A model generated the notes under the pieces. That model was given only the letters and a program-made list of their open reading frames with translations. It was not told the origin of the DNA and did no database searches. A stretch of 64,000 nt of DNA from Diadophis punctatus similis (lineage: Eukaryota; Chordata; Lepidosauria; Squamata; Dipsadidae), in assembly GCA_023053685.1 (NCBI GenBank), contig JALIGW010000005.1, positions 32,793,480-32,857,479 on the forward strand, written 5' to 3'. The translations under genes and the position numbers were made by a program. This document shows positions 12,235-24,690 of the stretch, piece after piece. The stretch's first letter is position 1, and each line of letters begins with the position of its first letter.

Positions 12235-13894
12235 AGTCAAAGCTATCTGTAAGATTCAGTTTGAAGAAGACTGTGTTAGAAGTTGCAAAGGAAATAATGT
12301 TGCTTAAATCTACTTCAGTATCCTTAACTTTTATATCCGATTTGAATTAAGAATAAAACAGTGTTGGTTAAATATTTACATATGCAGATTTTTGTTGTGT
12401 GTATATGTAATAGTCCTTCATTAAATTATTTTAACTTAGTTATTATTGTTAGTCAAACTTGACGAATAAGCCAATATAAACATAGTAAACTGTGTATATG
12501 CCCGTTATTTTATAAAACATGATGCTTTCTGCATCACATTTCCTTTAGTGCAAAAACAAGAGGGAGCCAGGTAAGTGATGTCATCATAGCACACATTGAT
12601 GGTCATATATGCCGTGCTTTATGAAGTGCTAAACAAACATTTAAAACCTGCAACTGCTTTGTGATAAAGAAGAGGAAGAGATAAAAGCATGAATTACCAC
12701 ACATCTTGATCAAAATTCCTTTAGCACTATAAATGTTCATGCCTCTTTTTTTTTTAATACAATGTTAACCAACCTAAATTCAGCTAATAACTGTTGGCTA
12801 ATAAGTTTGCCACCAAAGCAACAAAACTTATTCAACACAATGAGGAATGATCCAGCTGTTCGCTGCAACATGTCTATTCTTGTTTAAATATTTATAAGGA
12901 GCATTTTGATTAAAAATCTGTAAGGAAGCAAAATCAATTAAAAAATAAGACAAAATCATTTCTATTCTTTAAAACTTCTAATAAAAAATATGAAGTTTTA
13001 GAGCCACAGCAAAGTTTTGGAAAACAGACCACTAGAAGCCAATTCTAGACAACAGAATGGATTTTAACTTTCTGTTGTACGAACTGATTCTCAGGGACAG
13101 GAGAAGGGAAGGGAAAGGGAAGCCAAATGAGGGCTGGAGGGAACTTTTTCTAATGTCTCATCACTACATTGGACGACCCTCCAATACTGAATCTAATTGA
13201 AAAGAATCCCTTACAGTCAGCCTTAGCAGATAGACCAATCAGGATAAATGGCCAGATAAGCTAATTCTACTTTATTCTAAAAGATAAAGACCCTTGCAAG
13301 ACTGAAAGTACAGTTTTTCCATTGTCACCATTACATCCCAATAATGTAGAAGGAGTTCCCTCTGAACCTCTTGTCTGCCCGCTATGCAACCATGGGCTAT
13401 GCTCTCTCTTATTATTTCCTAGGCAGCAACTTGTTGCCACATATCCCAAAGTTATTCCCACATACCATGGGTCAACCAACATAGCTCATCACCAGGTATC
13501 TTAATCGTAAGAGCTTTTCAGCAGGCAATTATGCTAAATATGCAATTATCAGAGAGCTGGGCTATTCCTCGGATACCACATTGGAGGCAAGCTGCATATT
13601 ATCTTTTTTCTGTTTCAAACTATAAATACCAAACAAATGATTTATGAACAATGTTCATGTCTGGAATAAAACACCGGGGGGGGGGGAGAGAAAAGTTTAT
13701 TGCAGAGTCTTCACTAACTTGATTTCTTCGTCTTTACATCTTCAATGGATGGAAGGGAAGGCCTTGCTTGTTATTTGTAGAAGGAAAAAAGGAAGGATGC
13801 ATTCTCATAATTTGACAAAGTATACATATTATGTTGAGTCTTTTGGTTGATAGCTTTGCCTTACCCAGTGTTATTTGTACAATGAAAACTTAAT
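12235..13894. other. AT-rich non-coding sequence
   Basis: No gene found. There is a G-run at about 13674-13686. Short frames at 13267-13504 lack any motif. Confidence 0.5.
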
Positions 13895-14030
13895 ACAAGC
13901 CAGTAATTCCTTCGCAGTCCAACACATCTTATAGGGTTGTTGTTGTTGTTGTTGTGGGGAAAATAAGAGGAAAAGGAGTATGATATGTGTTCACCACCTT
14001 GATTTATTTATAAAAATAATACAAGAGGAA
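13895..14030 (+). mobile_element. Sauria/ACA-type SINE, 3' half
   Basis: Diverged 'GCCAGTAATTCC' (from GGGCCAGTCACTC), then 'AGGGTTGTTGTTGTTGTTG', 'GGGGAAAATAAGAGG', 'GGAGTATGATATGTGTTC' and 'ATTTATTTATAAAAATAATA'. This is the second SINE type of the window; full copies lie at 17972 and 27785. The tRNA-like head is missing. Confidence 0.8.
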
Positions 14031-14182
14031 TAGATATAATAACAGGTTTTTAATCCAGAGTCTGAAATCATTTCAGACAAGCAGATAGAAATTGAGACTG
14101 ATGATATAGTATTAGCTGACAGTCACCCCAAATAAGCAAAGATTTAGCTCAGACTATGTATTCTGGATGCTATTTCTGAGTG

Positions 14183-15910
<1,728 letters not shown>

Positions 15911-16048
15911 CCATATTTTTCGGAGTATAGGACGCACCGGAATACAGGACCCACCTAGATTTTAGAGGAGGAAAACAAGGAAAAAAGTATTCTGAACCAA
16001 ATGGTGTAGTAATATATTATTTAATAAAATACCAGTGTAGCAGAATAA

Positions 16049-16132
16049 TTTTTACAACCATGTATACTTTTTACAACTATGTATACTTTTTACAACTATG
16101 TATACTTTTTACAACTATGTACACTTTTTACA
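16049..16132. repeat. 19-bp tandem repeat (TTACAACTATGTATACTTT)
   Basis: About four and a half near-identical units. The complementary version occurs near the right end of the related element (about 39550-39600). Confidence 0.9.
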
Positions 16133-16137
16133 AACTT

Positions 16138-16250
16138 CAAACTTGACAGCTTTAAAACTTGTGGACTTCAACTCCCAGAATTCCTCCTCCAGGCATGCTA
16201 GCTCAGGAATGGGAGTTGAAGTCCACAAGTCTTAAACTTGCCAGGTTTGA
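16138..16250. repeat. Palindromic GTGGACTTCAACTCCCA block
   Basis: Inverted arms around a CTCCTCCAGGCATGCTAGC centre, related to the palindromic hAT MITEs but integrated in the TA element: the sister copy at about 39411-39577 has the same arrangement. Confidence 0.8.
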
Positions 16251-16262
16251 AGACCCTTGCAC

Positions 16263-16882
16263 CAGGGCCGGGTTCCTAATTTTCTTACTACCACTCTGTG
16301 GGCATGGCTTATTTTGTGGGTGTGGCTTGCCAGCCATGTGACCTGGTGGGCATGGGCCTCGGGACTTTGGCAGTGGCCGGAGAAGCGGGGGGCATTGCCT
16401 ACCCACAACGCAGCCCCCTGCAGCGGGAGCAGCAAGACTGCGGCAGCGGTTCTTCTAGGAGGCTCCGGCTAACCTGAATGCTTCTCCCTATTCGATGATC
16501 CTAGGCTCCTGCCGCCCATTGCCCCTCCCCTCAGCAGCTCGAGAAGCCTCGAACGTGCAAAAATGCCTAGGATCATCACCGCGCATTCGTGAAGGGAGGG
16601 GAATGGAGATAGCTCCTGCCGCCCGTTCTTTCAGCGTCTCATGCGCTCCCTCAGCCATCCTCCCCTGCTTGGACTCACTGTGGGGTAGGAAGGCAGCGCA
16701 TGCGCAGTGCCGGAAGCTTGGCTTCTGGGCATGCGCAGAAGAAATTTTTTAAAAAAATTTTAAAAAATTTTTTTAATGGCGGCGCCCAGGCACCGGCAAC
16801 CGACCGCACCGGTACTGTGACATCACCAGCGGGCCGCTACCGGTGCTATAGAGTGGACCGCACCTGTAGGAACCCACCACTG
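16263..16882. mobile_element. hAT-type non-autonomous element, 620 bp, nested
   Basis: Runs CAGGGCCGGGTTCCTAAT to TAGGAACCCACCACTG with a perfect 8-bp duplication CCTTGCAC at 16255-16262 and 16883-16890. The paralogous site near 39371-39395 has the uninterrupted target, which confirms the boundaries. The interior holds GGGCATGGC/GGTGTGGC repeats, GC-rich DNA and GCATGCGCAG motifs. No transposase. Confidence 0.95.
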
Positions 16883-16959
16883 CCTTGCACCCCTAACCCC
16901 TAACTCAGGGGTCTTCAAACTTGGAAGTTGGTCTTCAAAGCTATGGGCTCGCTTTGGGT

Positions 16960-17300
16960 AGCAGCGGTGGCGGCGGCTCCTTAGCTGCTTCAGGAGCAGG
17001 CTTCGGCCAGCAATGGCGGCAGCAGCTTCCCCTTGGTCCGGTGGCAGGCATCGGCGGCGGGCATCAGTGGTGGGTGGCAAGTGGCGGTTGCAGGCATCGG
17101 CGGCAGGCAGCGGCGGTGGGCAGCGGTGGTGAGCGGCGGCGGCAGGCAGCGGCAGCGGGCAGTGGCGGTGGGCGGTAGCAGGCAGCGGCAGCAGGCAGCA
17201 GCAGTGGGCAGTGGCGGTGAGTGGCGGCAGGCAGCGGTGGTGGGCAGCGGTGGTGGGCGACAGCGGCAGACAGCAGTGGCGGGCAGCAGCGGCGGCAACT
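16960..17300. repeat. GC-rich degenerate triplet repeat (GGC/GGT/GCA)
   Basis: About 340 bp of GGCGGCAGGCAGCGG-like units in the element interior. It gives overlapping low-complexity open frames on both strands (Gly/Gln/Arg, Pro/Ala/Cys, Leu/Pro) that are not genes. A shorter CCGCCGCC counterpart lies at about 38640-38760. Confidence 0.85.
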
Positions 17301-17504
17301 TTGATTGGCAGTCGGAACAGTCTCATGGAATACCGCCAATCAGCTGTCTGTTGCCACCCATTGTCGCCATTGTCGCCATTGCCACCATCACACCAACTCT
17401 GTCCCCCTCTCCCTAATGCAACATCTGGAGTATAAGACACACCCAGTTTTTGACCCTCTTTTGGGGGGTAAAAAGGTGTGTCTTATACTCCAAAAAATAT
17501 GGTA

Positions 17505-17971
17505 TGTTGTAACCATGTTGGAATATTGTTTTATGTAACATCTTTATAATTTGACAACAAAGATGTCTCTTTTAAAATGTCTTTTTATATATAGGGCCAA
17601 TCAAGAAGAAATACAGCTTTACACACATAACTTCCTATATTGCCTCCTCTTTTTTATTCCAAGCACTCCATGCTCCTTTCAACTGTTGTATTTCAGACTA
17701 ACATTCATGGCTCCCACAACACTGTTTCCTTCTCCACTGAGTCTGATACTTCAATAAATGCTGCCTGCTTAATGCTAAACTCAGCTGGAATTGTGCTGGT
17801 TTTCAGGCTTTATCCTGCCTAGGTGTCTAGTGAAGCTAGGACAAAGCTTCAAGAAAAGAATGCAACTGAAGTAAAAAATGATTATTTTTATTTTTATTTT
17901 TTGGGGGGGGAATCTTTCTAACCTGAAAAGAAATATCTTGCTGCTCCATAGTTGGTGATTTCCAGAATTTC
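17505..17971. other. AT-rich sequence, nothing recognised
   Basis: Only a (TTTTTA)n run and G-run at about 17882-17910. Short frames have no motifs. Confidence 0.5.
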
Positions 17972-18186
17972 TCTTTGGTCTAATAGTTAAGGCATCAGGC
18001 TAGAAACCATGAGACTTTGAATTCTAGTCACATTTTAGGCATGAATGCTAGATGGATAACTTTGTGCCAGTAATTTTCTCTCAGACCAACTCACCTCACA
18101 GGGTTGTTGTTTTGGAGAAAATATAAGGAGGAAGGAGTATTAGATATGTTTGTGGCCTTGAGTAATTTATAAAAATAATAAAGGAA
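17972..18186 (+). mobile_element. Sauria/ACA-type SINE, near full length
   Basis: A-box-like TTTGGTCTAATAGTTAAGG, then 'GGCATCAGGCTAGAAACC', a B-box-like GAATTCTAGTC, 'CTCACCTCACAGGGTTGTTG' and the tail 'TAATTTATAAAAATAATAAA'. Same order as the copy at 27785. Confidence 0.9.
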
Positions 18187-18433
18187 GAGTACAAAAAATA
18201 TTTTAAAAATACCATAAAATATGAGAATTTATGACCTAACCTACATTAAGACTGAGTTGCAAAAAAAAGTCAGACAATCACTAGTAGCACCAAGTTATTG
18301 AACTTTTCTGTATTCATATTTTTGCGGCCCAAATCTAGTAGTCTTTAAAGAGGTTTTTCTGCCTGTCAAGATTTGCAGGCAATAAAATAACAATTTAATT
18401 TAATTTAATTCTTTAACCATTAAATCCTGTCCT

Positions 18434-18460
18434 CAAACTGTCCTCCAAGAGGACAGTTTG
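18434..18460. repeat. Short perfect inverted repeat
   Basis: CAAACTGTCCT and AGGACAGTTTG around a 5-base loop. It is not followed by a clear T-run, and in a vertebrate it would not be a terminator. Confidence 0.7.
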
Positions 18461-18732
18461 CAGAAAGCTAAGTATAATAGAACAACCAGAATATTGCAAA
18501 TTTCCTGTGCTTTTTCCATAGATTTATCTTATACTAGTAAACAAAAATGTTAAATTGCCTTGAATTTCTTTGTTACGATCTCTTGAAAAGCTGAGAATAT
18601 CCCAAGTACTCTAAATATTGTAGCACATCTTGCACAGGGTTACTGAAAAATACTAGACACCCAAAATTCAGACAGTCACAGAACAGCAAGAAAGAGTTAC
18701 AGTTTTTCATACCTTATTATATATATTCGTAT

Positions 18733-18742
18733 CATACACACA

Positions 18743-18788
<46 letters not shown>
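18733..18788. repeat. (CA)n microsatellite
   Basis: An essentially uninterrupted AC run of about 50 bp. Confidence 0.95.
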
Positions 18789-18790
<2 letters not shown>

Positions 18791-19386
18791 ACACAGAGCA
18801 CAAAAGCTAAAAAGTTAATTGACCAAATTTCCAAATAATAGGAAATAAGTTTCACTGCTAATGAAGATGTGGCAAACTTCAAACTTGCGCTCTCTTCTGT
18901 TCATTTTTGCAGTAGGAGAGAAGCATCCACTCTCATTTTTACACAAAACACAGATGCCTTTGAGGACTCATGTAGGGAACTAGGGATTGTTTACAGCTTA
19001 AAAGACAAAACCAACATCAAAAACTGCAAAAATACATAAGAAATACAACTGCTTTGCTACCCAACTGCAAAATGGGATTTTTATACTCCCAAATCTAGGC
19101 CACCCATGAAATAATTTAAAAAAACCAAACACTATAATCTACAATACCACTTATCTTAATAATAATAAAAAATAAAATCAATGTACTCATGAGCCAAAAT
19201 GTTTTAGTACATTAAAACATATGATAGTGACCCACATGCCTTAAGACTAACCTGTCCTTCTGATGCTTAAAAATAATAAAGTATCAGAGATAAACTTTGC
19301 AGGAAAGGGAGGTACAATTTTCTACATTATTTTTTCACTTTCCCTACTCAGCTTCTTCTTTACTTAACATTGGCCAAACTGTAATC
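18789..19386. other. AT-rich sequence, nothing recognised
   Basis: No gene or mobile element seen. Confidence 0.5.
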
Positions 19387-19443
19387 ACATACATACATAC
19401 ATACATACATACATACATACATACATACATACATACATACATA
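19387..19443. repeat. (ACAT)n microsatellite
   Basis: About 14 perfect ACAT units. Open frames reading His/Thr/Tyr/Ile repeats are artefacts. Confidence 0.95.
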
Positions 19444-21217
19444 GAACTAAAAGTATTGCAAAATCTATCCCTAACATTCTACCCTTCTTGCCTCAGAACT
19501 ATCAATATATTACTGTCCATTTATTGAGACCATCATCCATCCAAACTTTAGTTTAAAAGTCTGGCCTATTCACTAATCTATTAAGGAACACTAAATGTTA
19601 GCTCCATTAGCCTATGGAAGCTGACAATGCTTTGTTATTCCAATGTCAAATTACAAAGCTTGTCTGGTTCTTCTTTTGCAAATATCCTTAAATAAAACAA
19701 ACAAATACAGAAGACAATGGTTTTCATGGCTTAATAAGCAAATTAGCTTCAAAAAGACAGTGAAGAACTTTTATCTATCTATTCACATCATTATAACTAA
19801 AATGAACATCCACATGAATGATATCTGGAATCAGCTGCTTTTGACTGGTTCTTTGGTTAGTTAAACATAGTCTTTTAGAGGTACTCCAATATATAGAATG
19901 CGTCTGTGGATACACAGATCTTGTAGCTTCATAGCCAATTATCTGGATTGTATGGTTCCAACTACTCAAAATGAAAACCCCATCATTACAGAGTCATTGA
20001 GTTTTAATATGTTTTAAATCAAATTTGAAAGGTGATGAAGTATAGAATTTTAGATAAATCTAATAAATGGATACAATTTTATTTCACTTCTGTTTCTGAA
20101 CAGACACATCTGTATTTTATACACACACACACACACACACACTTTGTGCTTCTATAGCATTCTAAATGATGGGAAAGGTTGTATACAAAAGACAAGGACT
20201 CTGATTTTCACCATGGCAACCAGCTTATTCATAATATAGCCTACCTTCATCAAAGCCAGCAATAAGAAGATAAATAAAAGTGTAGTGGTAGATTCAAGTA
20301 CTCAGATGAAGATGCTTGCATAAGCATGTAAATGAAACACTTCCATTAAATTGTAGGCACAGTTATTAACATTTACTCCTGGATAGTCTTTCTCCTTTTT
20401 AGCCCAGTAAAAGTAATAAGGAGGAAATTAATTATTAAAGGTTTGAGTACACAACAGCATCAAAGGCAAGAAGACCTTTTTAGCATGCTTGTTATTACTG
20501 AATAACTTCAGAAATAGAGGCAAGATATAAGAGATGGTGAACAGGGAATAAAAAAAGTGGATACAAAGATCCTGAAGATACAGAATGGGCAACAGTCTCT
20601 CTCAACTACAATCTGCCAGATGGATTAGGCGACAACTCTCATCTCCATTACAATTAAGAGTTTTGTTGGATAGACACTGAGAGTTGAAGTCCTACACCGC
20701 TGGAAAGGTAATGTTCAAACAGTAAGCACTGATTTAGATTCGAAAACAGAAATCTGTACTGAACTTCCAGAATTTCCAATATGTTCAAATAATGAAAGGC
20801 AATCAGAAATTTTGACTGAAACTTTTACTTAGCCAAGCTTATTCAAGAAAACTTGTGATAAGCCATGATCAGATAAATTTGAAATGCCCATCAGTTCTTT
20901 TTCTCAGCTAAATGATAATAATCTATAAACAATCCCTATAATAAATGAACATTGGAAAAAGAGGACAAACTGTCCTGGATATAATTAATATTACTAGTTG
21001 CACAGTCTTCTATTGCTAATCTTTTTAAAAAACTAAGCTCTTTAAAAACACCCTCTATGGAATCTTACAGACATCCTGATGCCAAAGTAGTGATAACATT
21101 GGATATTATTTCGATTAGTCACAAATGTTGAACCAAATGTTTAGACTGAATTTGGCATTTTTGTCCACTTGTAATAGGCACATGTTGTTTCATAATAGTA
21201 TATGTATTATCATAGGA
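19444..21217. other. Unique AT-rich sequence with one old repeat remnant
   Basis: A short (AC)n run lies at about 20119-20142. At about 20585-20705 an old 'AACTACAATCTGCC ... GAGTTGAAGTCCTACACC' pair resembles the eroded arms of a palindromic hAT MITE. Otherwise nothing recognised. Confidence 0.5.
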
Positions 21218-21475
21218 CAGTGATGGCAAACCTTTTAGAGACCGAGTGCCCAAACTGCAACCCAAAACCCACTTATTTATCACAAAGTGCCAACACGGCA
21301 ACTTAACCTGAATAATGAGATTGCACTACCTAAAATAATGATAAACAATGCAGAATTCAGCTAATTGTTCTAAGAAAAATGTGATAAATGCACTTTTATG
21401 CCCCTTCATTTTTTTCTGCTTTTGAAATATTACGTTTAGCAGCAATAAAAAAGAAAAACTTTTGTAATATCATTT

Positions 21476-21682
21476 CTCTCTTTCCCTCCCCCTCTCTTTC
21501 CCTCCCTATCTTTCTCTCTTTCTCTCTCTCTTTCCCTCCCTCTCTTTTTCTCTTTCTCTCCCTCTCTCTCTTTCCTTCCCTCTCTCTTTCTTTCCCTCCC
21601 TCTCTTTCCCTCCCTCCCTCCCTCCCTCTCTCTCTCATCTATTTATCATCTATCCATCTATCCATCCATCCATCCATCCATG
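21476..21682. repeat. CT-rich tract passing into (TCTA/TCCA)n
   Basis: TCTCTC, TTTCCC and CCCT units, then TCTATCCATC units, inside the composite hAT element and immediately after the first 60-bp direct repeat. Confidence 0.9.
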
Positions 21683-22370
21683 CTCTCCTGTCCAGCTTCA
21701 CGTGTTGTGTGAATCCAATCACTTGGGTTGTGGAGGGGGAGTGGAGGCTGGCAGGCAAAGCCAAGTGTTAAGAGTTTGTCACTGCGGGGTTTTTTGTATT
21801 TGTCAGCTGTGCTTCTAATCGGGTCATACTCTTACCAGTAATGTAAACAACAGTCTTGTGATGTACAAAATAAGGCAACTCCAACCTGGATCCTGTCAGG
21901 GAGACCCCCCTCCCTCTCCCTCACTCCCGCCATGGCGGGGGCCCGGGAAGCCTGAGCGCAGCTCCCTCCTCAGAGGCGACCAGCAAGCAAACAAATGTGG
22001 TGCTCTGGCTGGGAGGCAGCAGCATGGAGCCCCACCTCTGGCCAGTGAGAGCAGAGCAGGCAGGGCACGCACCTTCCCTGCCGCCGCTGCGGCGCTGGGT
22101 GGGAGGGACGTGCAAGCCGAATGTTTGGAACCGCGCTTGGTGGAGTTTACAAGTGGGATCGGCAGGGCCACTTAGTGGGGAGATCCTGGCCCATTTGGTT
22201 CGCTTCAGCGCAGGGTGGGAATGCAGAAGGCAGTGCAGGGTGGGAACGCAGAAGGCAAAGGAAATCCGTTCCTCTCGGTGTTCAGCCCTCAAAGACTCCT
22301 TTGGGGCGACTTTTTCTGCTTTTGAAAAATTATGTTTAGCAACAATAAAAAAGAAAAACTTTTGTAATAT

Positions 22371-22404
22371 TTTCCTCCCTCCCTCCCTCCCTCCCTCCCT
22401 CCCT

Positions 22405-22492
<88 letters not shown>
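22371..22492. repeat. (CCCT)n(CT)n tract
   Basis: About ten CCCT units then roughly 38 CT units, immediately after the second 60-bp direct repeat of the composite hAT element. Confidence 0.95.
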
Positions 22493-22495
<3 letters not shown>

Positions 22496-22780
22496 CCTCC
22501 CTCTGTTTCTGTCTTTCTCCCCCCCGTGGGGGGAAAGGAACCCCTGAACTGGTGCTGGGTGGTGGGAATGACATCCGAAGGCCAGCCCAGGAGTAGCATG
22601 CCCACGCTCAGCTGGCTGGCGGGGAGGCGGGGCATCCCAACACAGGCAGCTCTGCAGGAAAAGAAACTGCTTTTTTTGCTGAGCTGAGACAATGGTCGCA
22701 TTGTGGCTCCCCGTGGTAATGGGCTTCAGGAGGAGGACGGGACCCCGTCTTCCCCATTGTGAAGCACACAAGTGAAAAAG

Positions 22781-22848
22781 TTCACTCTATCAATTCCAAC
22801 TTTGCGAGATCTTTTTCTTTCGCGAGAAGTTGGAATTGATTGAGTGAA
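22781..22848. repeat. Inverted repeat inside composite hAT
   Basis: Arms TTCACTCTATCAATTCCAAC... and ...GTTGGAATTGATTGAGTGAA of about 22 bp, one base of difference, with a second small palindrome in the loop (TTTGCGAGA / TTTCGCGAGAA). Confidence 0.85.
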
Positions 22849-23171
22849 ACGCAATGGAGAAACATGATTGGAGCTGGGCTGGGGCAACTGCGTGCGTGCC
22901 CACAGAGAAGGCTCTGCGTACATCTGGCACGCGTGCCATAGGTTCACCATCACGGTCATAGGACGTAAGATGTTCCAAACAAAGCTGCCTTTTGCAATTG
23001 ACTGATGGTGATTTTGTCAATGCCAATGCTGTTCAAATAGTTATTATGTGTGGGTAATCTACAGTTAGATTCACAATCTAAAACTGGTAGAAATTTAATA
23101 ATTCAAGTCCTAATCAAAGGAGCTAAAAAAAGTATTAAGGTAGCATCTAATAATATAGGCAATTCCAAGCA

Positions 23172-23215
23172 GTGTGTGTGTGTGTGCGCGTGTGTGTGTG
23201 TGTGTGTGTGTGTGT
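23172..23215. repeat. (GT)n microsatellite
   Basis: A GT run with a single GCGC interruption. Confidence 0.95.
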
Positions 23216-23566
23216 TTTGGTAAAATTAGAGTGTTAAGGTCTGATGAATTCAATATTTCTCAATATTGAGGAATTCCTTTAGATATTGATCTGAGGGCTC
23301 CAATCATGATCAGTTATAGCAACGGATTTATTTTTCCACAAGCATTCAACTGTGATCTGCAAATCGTGATATTTTGTTCTTTGTTTCCCAATGGTTTTTC
23401 CTCAATCTTAACTTCACCCAGAATAGCAACAATAATGAACTAGATTTACTTCTTTTTAATAACTGTTGCATCAGGCATGTTATGAATAAGATACATTGTT
23501 ATTATTTTGTTATTGTTTGTATTATTATTTGTTCACAACAATGTATGCCCGCATATAGGTACTGAG

Positions 23567-24359
23567 TGTAAAATAGTAAGTTAATGTATAAAGTTATAAT
23601 GTTGTTAAAAGGAACTGTTTAAGCAAGTAAGTATAGAGCCAGACAGCTTTAAAATACATGGTAAGTAGAAAGGGGAGGTGTTTATCCCAGTGCTCCAGGA
23701 GGGAGGAGGGATAGATGACATCATAAGAGACAGCCAATCGGAGCATAGATAGCAGGGCCAGGAACTATAAAAGGCCTGGCTGAGAGAGAAGTAGAGCTCT
23801 CTGTAATGTTATGAAGTAATTGTCAAAGGAGGAAAGCTCTGTTATGTTATGAGGTAACTTCCAATAGAAGAAAGAGCTAGTGAGAAGAGCTAGAAGAAGA
23901 GCTCTCTCTGATATGTGGTAACTTCCAGTAGGGAAGGATTTAGTAAGAAGAGCTAGAAGAAAGCTCTCTGTCTGTATTAGTGAGAAGAGCTGAGGAGCTC
24001 TGTGTGTGACTTCCAAAAGAGGGAAGATTTATAGAGAATATAGGCCTTAGGCAGTTCTGTGGGAAGCAGGTGCCAGGGTCAGGGAACAAGAGTGATTGAT
24101 ATATATTGAATAATCTGTGGATAGAGATAAACGGTGAAACGTGCTCGTATCTATAGGCCTAGAAACAAAGAAGAATTAGATTTGCTTAGGGTTAGTCAGG
24201 AAAGCAAAGAGAGTCTCAGAGAGTGAAGAAAAGTAAAAGAAAGAATTGAAGAGCTGGTGTCTGTAACAAATTCACTTGACAATTACTGAGAAGTTGTATT
24301 TAAATAAACTGTTTAATAGTTTGTTCAAGAAACGTGTCAACGTCTGTCTATTCCTCACA
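23567..24359 (+). mobile_element. LTR-like unit with promoter and poly(A) signals
   Basis: In plus order: TGACATCAT (about 23716), CCAAT (23734-23738), TATAAAA (23766-23772) about 30 bp later, AATAAA (24303-24308), then an end reading ATTCCTCACA. TG at 23567 and CA at 24359 could be LTR boundaries, but no convincing target duplication is visible and the left edge is uncertain. No primer-binding site or coding region is seen downstream, so a solo LTR or a diverged internal deletion is likely. A host promoter with a first exon is the alternative. Confidence 0.42.
23793..24030 (+). repeat. Imperfect ~60-70-bp tandem repeats inside LTR-like unit
   Basis: About four units each containing GAGCTCTCT or AGCTCTGT, a GTAACTTCC-like core and AGAAGAGCTAG. 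They lie just downstream of the TATA box. Confidence 0.7.
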
Positions 24360-24589
24360 TAAAGCAAATCTTAAACAATCCTGCAGAGCTTAGAGCTATT
24401 GAAGAAGAAGTAAGAAGCAAGCCTCTAAAGAGAGAGAAAAGTGAAACAGGGGGTGCAAGCCTTGGTCAGGGAGATATAAAAGGAAAATTAAACAAAAACA
24501 CTACCAAGAAACATATCAAACGAATAAAACCTGTGACAGGGAGGGGGCTGGAGCTGTACCCCCCCACACACAGCTGCCAGTTCTTTCTA

Positions 24590-24690
24590 TGTATAGTCAA
24601 CTCAAGGCGGTCCTGTGAGGTGAGCTGGGTTGAGAGAGAGTGATTTATCCAAAGTACCTAAGGGAAGCCTAGAACACATTGTTTCCTGAT
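24590..24690 (-). mobile_element. Old Sauria/ACA-type SINE fragment, minus strand
   Basis: The complement of CGCCTTGAGT and of the 'CTCTCTCAACCCAGCTCACC...CACAGGACC' block is recognisable. Ends eroded. Confidence 0.55.

Larger units (their letters stand above)
15911..17502. mobile_element. TA-flanked palindrome-ended element (CCATATTTTTCGGAG family)
   Basis: Starts CCATATTTTTCGGAGTATAG and ends with the complement (CTCCAAAAAATATGG), with TA on both sides (15909-15910, 17503-17504). This fits TA-target DNA elements such as the Tc1/mariner group, but no transposase is present, so family assignment is inferred from the ends. Inside are a 19-bp tandem repeat, a palindromic MITE-like block, a 620-bp hAT insertion and a GC-rich triplet region. 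A relative in the opposite orientation is at 38523-39739. Confidence 0.75.
21218..22955. mobile_element. Composite 1.74-kb hAT-type element (CAGTGATGGC family)
   Basis: Left end CAGTGATGGCAAACCTTTTA, right end ATAGGTTCACCATCACGG; perfect 8-bp duplication TCATAGGA at 21210-21217 and 22956-22963. The right roughly 90 bp match the short copies at 38064 and 52153 (GAGCTGGGCTGGGGCAAC, GTGCCATAGGTTC). The interior holds a 60-bp direct repeat (21411-21470 and 22311-22370, 3 differences), each copy followed by a long CT tract, plus GC-rich DNA around 21900-22260. No transposase motif is visible in any frame, so it is non-autonomous despite its size. Ser/Leu and Arg/Glu frames come from the CT tracts. 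Confidence 0.93.

Noticed and set aside
16823..17440. 205-aa minus-strand open frame rich in Pro, Ala, Leu and Cys
   Set aside because: It lies over the degenerate triplet repeat, has long counterparts in several other frames, and shows no domain. Repeat artefact.
17972..18186. tRNA-like A and B boxes considered as a tRNA gene
   Set aside because: The boxes belong to a SINE head with SINE body and tail downstream; there is no cloverleaf with a proper acceptor stem.
18434..18460. Stem-loop considered as a terminator
   Set aside because: Intrinsic terminators are a bacterial feature, no T-run follows, and the window is vertebrate DNA.
21921..22596. Roughly 200-aa open frames on both strands with long Ser/Leu or Arg/Glu runs
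   Set aside because: Produced by the (CCCT)n(CT)n array within a hAT element; no transposase motif or other domain.
23589..24364. TAAAG pair flanking the LTR-like unit considered as a target duplication, and TTATAA at 23594 as a piggyBac target
   Set aside because: The TAAAG boundaries do not coincide with TG...CA ends, and TTATAA occurs only once; both are probably chance matches in AT-rich DNA.
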